NCBI GenBank assembly: GCA_964514395.1
Contig: CAZEQK010000009.1
Coordinates: 1 to 64,000, forward strand
Length of the DNA stretch: 64,000 nucleotides
Direction of reading: 5' to 3'
DNA from: CAZEQK01 sp964514395
Lineage (GTDB): Bacteria; Bacillota; Bacilli; Tepidibacillales; Tepidibacillaceae
Positions 61,988 through 64,000 of the stretch are shown in pieces (positions within the stretch are counted from its first letter, which is position 1; each line of letters opens with the position of its first letter). The notes under the pieces were generated by a model. It was not told the DNA's origin. It saw nothing but the letters and a program-made list of their open reading frames with translations, and did no database searches. The position numbers and the translations under genes are program-made.

Positions 61988-62434
61988 CTATTGGGGTATA
62001 TGTTGATGATCATGGGCGTCTGAAGTCGATGTTTGATTATTTTTAGGCTTTAAGGCTTGTTGAATCTTATCAATAACTTGTGGTGCAAGATCGATGATCC
62101 TTTCATATATATGTGTTTGGGAGTCAAGAGGTAATAATTGAACACCCTCTTTACCAACAACTAAAAATGCTACAGGTGTTATAGAGACTCCACCCCCACT
62201 ACCACCACCAAAAGGTTTTTCATCTTGATTTGACTCTTTGTCATTTTGACTTTTTTCAACACTATATTCACTTCCACCAGCAGCAAATCCAAAGCCAACT
62301 TTTGATATTGGTAAAATTACACTACCTTCTGGGGTCTCAACAGGTTCACCAACAATCGTATTTACATCGACCATTTCCTTAATATTTTCCATAGCTGTTT
62401 TCATTAATCCTTGAATAGGATGCTCTCCTGCCAT
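61988..62434 (-). CDS. ytfJ: Spore germination/sporulation protein YtfJ (GerW)
   Basis: Forespore protein of the GerW family needed for normal germination and spore properties in B. subtilis. The 148-residue protein has the family blocks HPIQGLMKTAMENIKEMVDVNTIVGEPV and SVILPISKVGFGFAAGGSEY, a glycine-rich stretch (PFGGGSGGGVSI), and GVQLLPLDSQ. AAGGGGG precedes the ATG. It overlaps the upstream gene by 56 bases. Confidence 0.92.
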   Translation of the reverse strand: MAGEHPIQGLMKTAMENIKEMVDVNTIVGEPVETPEGSVILPISKVGFGFAAGGSEYSVEKSQNDKESNQDEKPFGGGSGGGVSITPVAFLVVGKEGVQLLPLDSQTHIYERIIDLAPQVIDKIQQALKPKNNQTSTSDAHDHQHIPQ

Positions 62435-63071
62435 TTTTCACTGCCCCCTTAATAAGCTTTATTGATAAACGTATTCCTGTTAATATAACATACCCTACTC
62501 TTATTTTTAATATACACTCGAATCGACTATTATATACCTTATGATGAAAGTCGGAATCCACTGTTAAATAAGGTTTTTTCTTTAAATCCACATACTTGGT
62601 AATAATTCCTAAAAGTATCCCTTTAAAAGACCACATCATTCCAGTCATTATTCCTGTTTCCATTGCATTCCCCGTGCCAATCATTGATACCCACTTAAAC
62701 TCTTCAAGCTTAACATGAGTTAACAGTTTTTTTATTTCGAAATAAAAATCATGAATTTTTGTTAGTATTTCATAAAACTGCTTGTGCCACTTTTTTACCT
62801 TCTTAGGAGAAATACGATCCTTTTTTGCTTTTTGCCCTACACCTGTTCCTACTGTTTCACTTTTGAATTTAATACCTTCTTCCATTGATTCAAATAGAAC
62901 CATTGGAATTTTTTTCTTTAGATGAATAAATTTATAGAATAACCAGATATGAATCTCTATAAAATCATTTTTTGATTTTTTATTAATGATTATATTTACG
63001 ATGATTTCGGAATACAGAACAAAAGAAATCAAAGCAAAAAATAAATAAAACAGATACCAATACCAAGCCAT
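62379..63071 (-). CDS. ytfI: DUF2953-type membrane protein (YtfI-like)
   Basis: Unknown function; likely coupled with YtfJ. 230 residues with one N-terminal span (about 5-25) and a basic, mostly soluble rest; the block WVSMIGTGNAMETGIMTGMMWSFKG near residue 126 is the family mark. In B. subtilis ytfI and ytfJ are elsewhere, so their place between scpB and dacB is a rearrangement. GGGGTG is upstream of the ATG. Confidence 0.82.
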   Translation of the reverse strand: MAWYWYLFYLFFALISFVLYSEIIVNIIINKKSKNDFIEIHIWLFYKFIHLKKKIPMVLFESMEEGIKFKSETVGTGVGQKAKKDRISPKKVKKWHKQFYEILTKIHDFYFEIKKLLTHVKLEEFKWVSMIGTGNAMETGIMTGMMWSFKGILLGIITKYVDLKKKPYLTVDSDFHHKVYNSRFECILKIRVGYVILTGIRLSIKLIKGAVKNGRRASYSRINENSYGKY

Positions 63072-63173
63072 GTAGCATCACCCCATTTATTGGTATTGTT
63101 CTCCATTATGTGAAACTTCATTCAGATGAAATACCTGAATGTTAGTTGATCTTATATCCGGGAGTGATAAACT

Positions 63174-63203
63174 AAAAAAAAATCGTCTATCCTGACGATT
63201 TTT
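63174..63203 (-). terminator. Terminator after scpB
   Basis: Stem AAAATCGTC / GACGATTTT around a six-base loop, then T run on the minus strand; ends the scpA-scpB transcript. Confidence 0.9.
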
Positions 63204-63753
63204 AAGAGAATAATAATAAATCTTCTTCTTCATTAACATCAATATCTGATGGTGGCGGTAAGTTTTTTAAACTCTTTAGACCAAAGTAATCTAAAAATTC
63301 CTTTGTAGTTCCATAAAGTATCGGGCGACCAACGACTTCCATTCTCCCAACTTCTTTAATTAAACCTTTACTTATTAAAGTACTAATCGCTCTATCTGAA
63401 TTTACTCCTCTAATTTCCTCAACGTCAGCCCTTGTAACTGGCTGTTTATATGCAACAATCGACAGTGTTTCTAAGGAAGCCTGCGAAATAGTCGAATGAG
63501 TAGGAGATGAGGCTAATCGCTCAAAATACTCAGCATGCTCTGCAAGGGTAGTAAACATATAGGTATCGGCAATTTGGATAATTTGGATACCCCGCTGATT
63601 ACGTTTATAATCTCCTTGCATATCATATATAATATCTTCTATCGTTTCTACTTCCAATTCCGTTACAGTAGCTAATTGTCTTACATCTATCCCTTCATCT
63701 CCAGCAACGAAGAGTAAACCCTCAATTATTGCTTTTATCTTTTTGTAATTCAA
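63202..63753 (-). CDS. scpB: Segregation and condensation protein B
   Basis: Kleisin-interacting winged-helix subunit of the SMC-ScpAB complex that organises the chromosome. About 183 residues: KKIKAIIEGLLFVAGDEGI at the start, SIVAYKQPVTRADVEEIRGVNSDR near 100 and GRPILYGTTKEFLDYFGL. The start is TTG 63753, 6 bases after GGGAGGGG; the frame stays open to 63819 but within scpA. It overlaps the end of scpA by 32 bases. Confidence 0.94.
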   Translation of the reverse strand: MNYKKIKAIIEGLLFVAGDEGIDVRQLATVTELEVETIEDIIYDMQGDYKRNQRGIQIIQIADTYMFTTLAEHAEYFERLASSPTHSTISQASLETLSIVAYKQPVTRADVEEIRGVNSDRAISTLISKGLIKEVGRMEVVGRPILYGTTKEFLDYFGLKSLKNLPPPSDIDVNEEEDLLLFS

Positions 63754-64000
63754 TATTTTCCCCTCCCTCTTTTGGTGTGTAATGAATAACAATATCCCCA
63801 AAGCTTTGGGATTGTACACAGAAAATGAGGTTTTGTTTCATTAGCTCTAAAATACTTAAAAATGTAACAACCACTTCTGATTTTACTAGATTAGGAAAAA
63901 AGAGCTTAGAAAAATAAATAATCCCATTTTCACCTTTTAGCAAACCAATGATTTGTGCCATTTTATCCTTGACTGAGATTTCTTCTCTCTCAACCTTTGT
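63722..64000 (-). CDS. scpA: Segregation and condensation protein A (3' end only)
   Basis: Kleisin subunit of the SMC-ScpAB complex, cut by the window edge: only the C-terminal 92 codons are here. They read in one open frame from position 64000 (REEISVKDKMAQIIGLL...) through FSKLFFPNLVKSEVVVTFLSILELMKQN, the winged-helix end that contacts the SMC head. Position before scpB and the motif fix the assignment. The start lies beyond the window. Confidence 0.9.
   Translation of the reverse strand, partial: TKVEREEISVKDKMAQIIGLLKGENGIIYFSKLFFPNLVKSEVVVTFLSILELMKQNLIFCVQSQSFGDIVIHYTPKEGGENIELQKDKSNN

Noticed and set aside
1..64000. Mobile elements, prophage or CRISPR
   Set aside because: No transposase, integrase, terminase, direct-repeat array or target-site duplication was seen; the primase-helicase is the only phage-like item and stands alone.

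Overview
The window is a stretch of chromosome from an AT-rich, endospore-forming, low-GC Gram-positive bacterium of the Bacillales. Gene order follows the Bacillus subtilis cheR-ndk-hepT ... hepS-folE-hup-spoIVA ... gpsA-der-yphA-fni-ypfD ... cmk-ypfB-ypfA-ypeB-prsW-gudB-mecA(ypbH) ... ypbE-ypbD-fer ... resE-resD-rluB-spmB-spmA-dacB ... scpB-scpA order almost throughout, nearly all on the minus strand. The accessory content (lysine fermentation, ferredoxin-dependent 2-oxoacid oxidation, membrane pyrophosphatase, catabolic glutamate dehydrogenase, asparaginase) and the loss of resABC point to an anaerobic or facultatively anaerobic amino-acid-using Bacillales. A Vulcanibacillus/Tepidibacillus-like organism is one guess and is not provable here.

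Layout. 0.1-9.1 kb: cheR, ndk, then a menaquinone operon in which hepS, menG and hepT surround futalosine-pathway genes (mqnA, a ubiX-type flavin prenyltransferase, a ubiA-type prenyltransferase, a ubiD-type decarboxylase), then a hypothetical gene, tRNA-Pro and folE. 9.7-15.7 kb: hup, spoIVA, a twin-hairpin element, a 2Fe-2S ferredoxin, gpsA, der, yphA. 15.8-24.3 kb: fni, the S1-repeat protein ypfD, plsC, cmk, a PilZ flagellar brake, a flavoprotein, ypeB (without sleB), prsW. 24.4-30.7 kb: asparaginase (plus strand), glutamate dehydrogenase, a degenerate primase-helicase, ddl, mecA, a small membrane protein, tRNA-Asn. 30.9-35.5 kb: a lysine-2,3-aminomutase paralogue with altered substrate residues, a polysaccharide deacetylase, a small membrane protein and a decaying histidine kinase/HD-GYP locus. 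35.6-38.9 kb: 2-oxoacid:ferredoxin oxidoreductase as two fused-subunit genes. 39.3-49.5 kb: a complete lysine-to-crotonyl-CoA block (kdd-kamA-kamB-kal-kce-kamC-kamD-kamE) behind a clear sigma-54 promoter, next to its enhancer-binding regulator. 49.6-64 kb: ypbE- and ypbD-like genes, a hypothetical exported protein, ferredoxin, hppA with a long structured leader, a LysM/M14 endopeptidase, resE-resD, rluB, spmB-spmA-dacB, ytfJ-ytfI, scpB and the end of scpA.

How the genes fit together. Lysine enters through KamA and KamDE (the latter kept active by KamB/KamC), is oxidised by Kdd, cleaved by Kce and deaminated by Kal. The 2-oxoacid:ferredoxin oxidoreductase, ferredoxins, glutamate dehydrogenase and pyrophosphatase fit low-energy fermentative metabolism, while the menaquinone operon and ResDE show that anaerobic respiration is also likely. 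The spore genes (spoIVA, ypeB, prsW, spmAB, dacB, ytfJ) show the strain sporulates or recently did. No prophage, insertion sequence or CRISPR array was seen. The most unusual items are the KamA paralogue, the primase-helicase with lost catalytic residues, the hppA leader, and a twin-hairpin intergenic element present in two copies.
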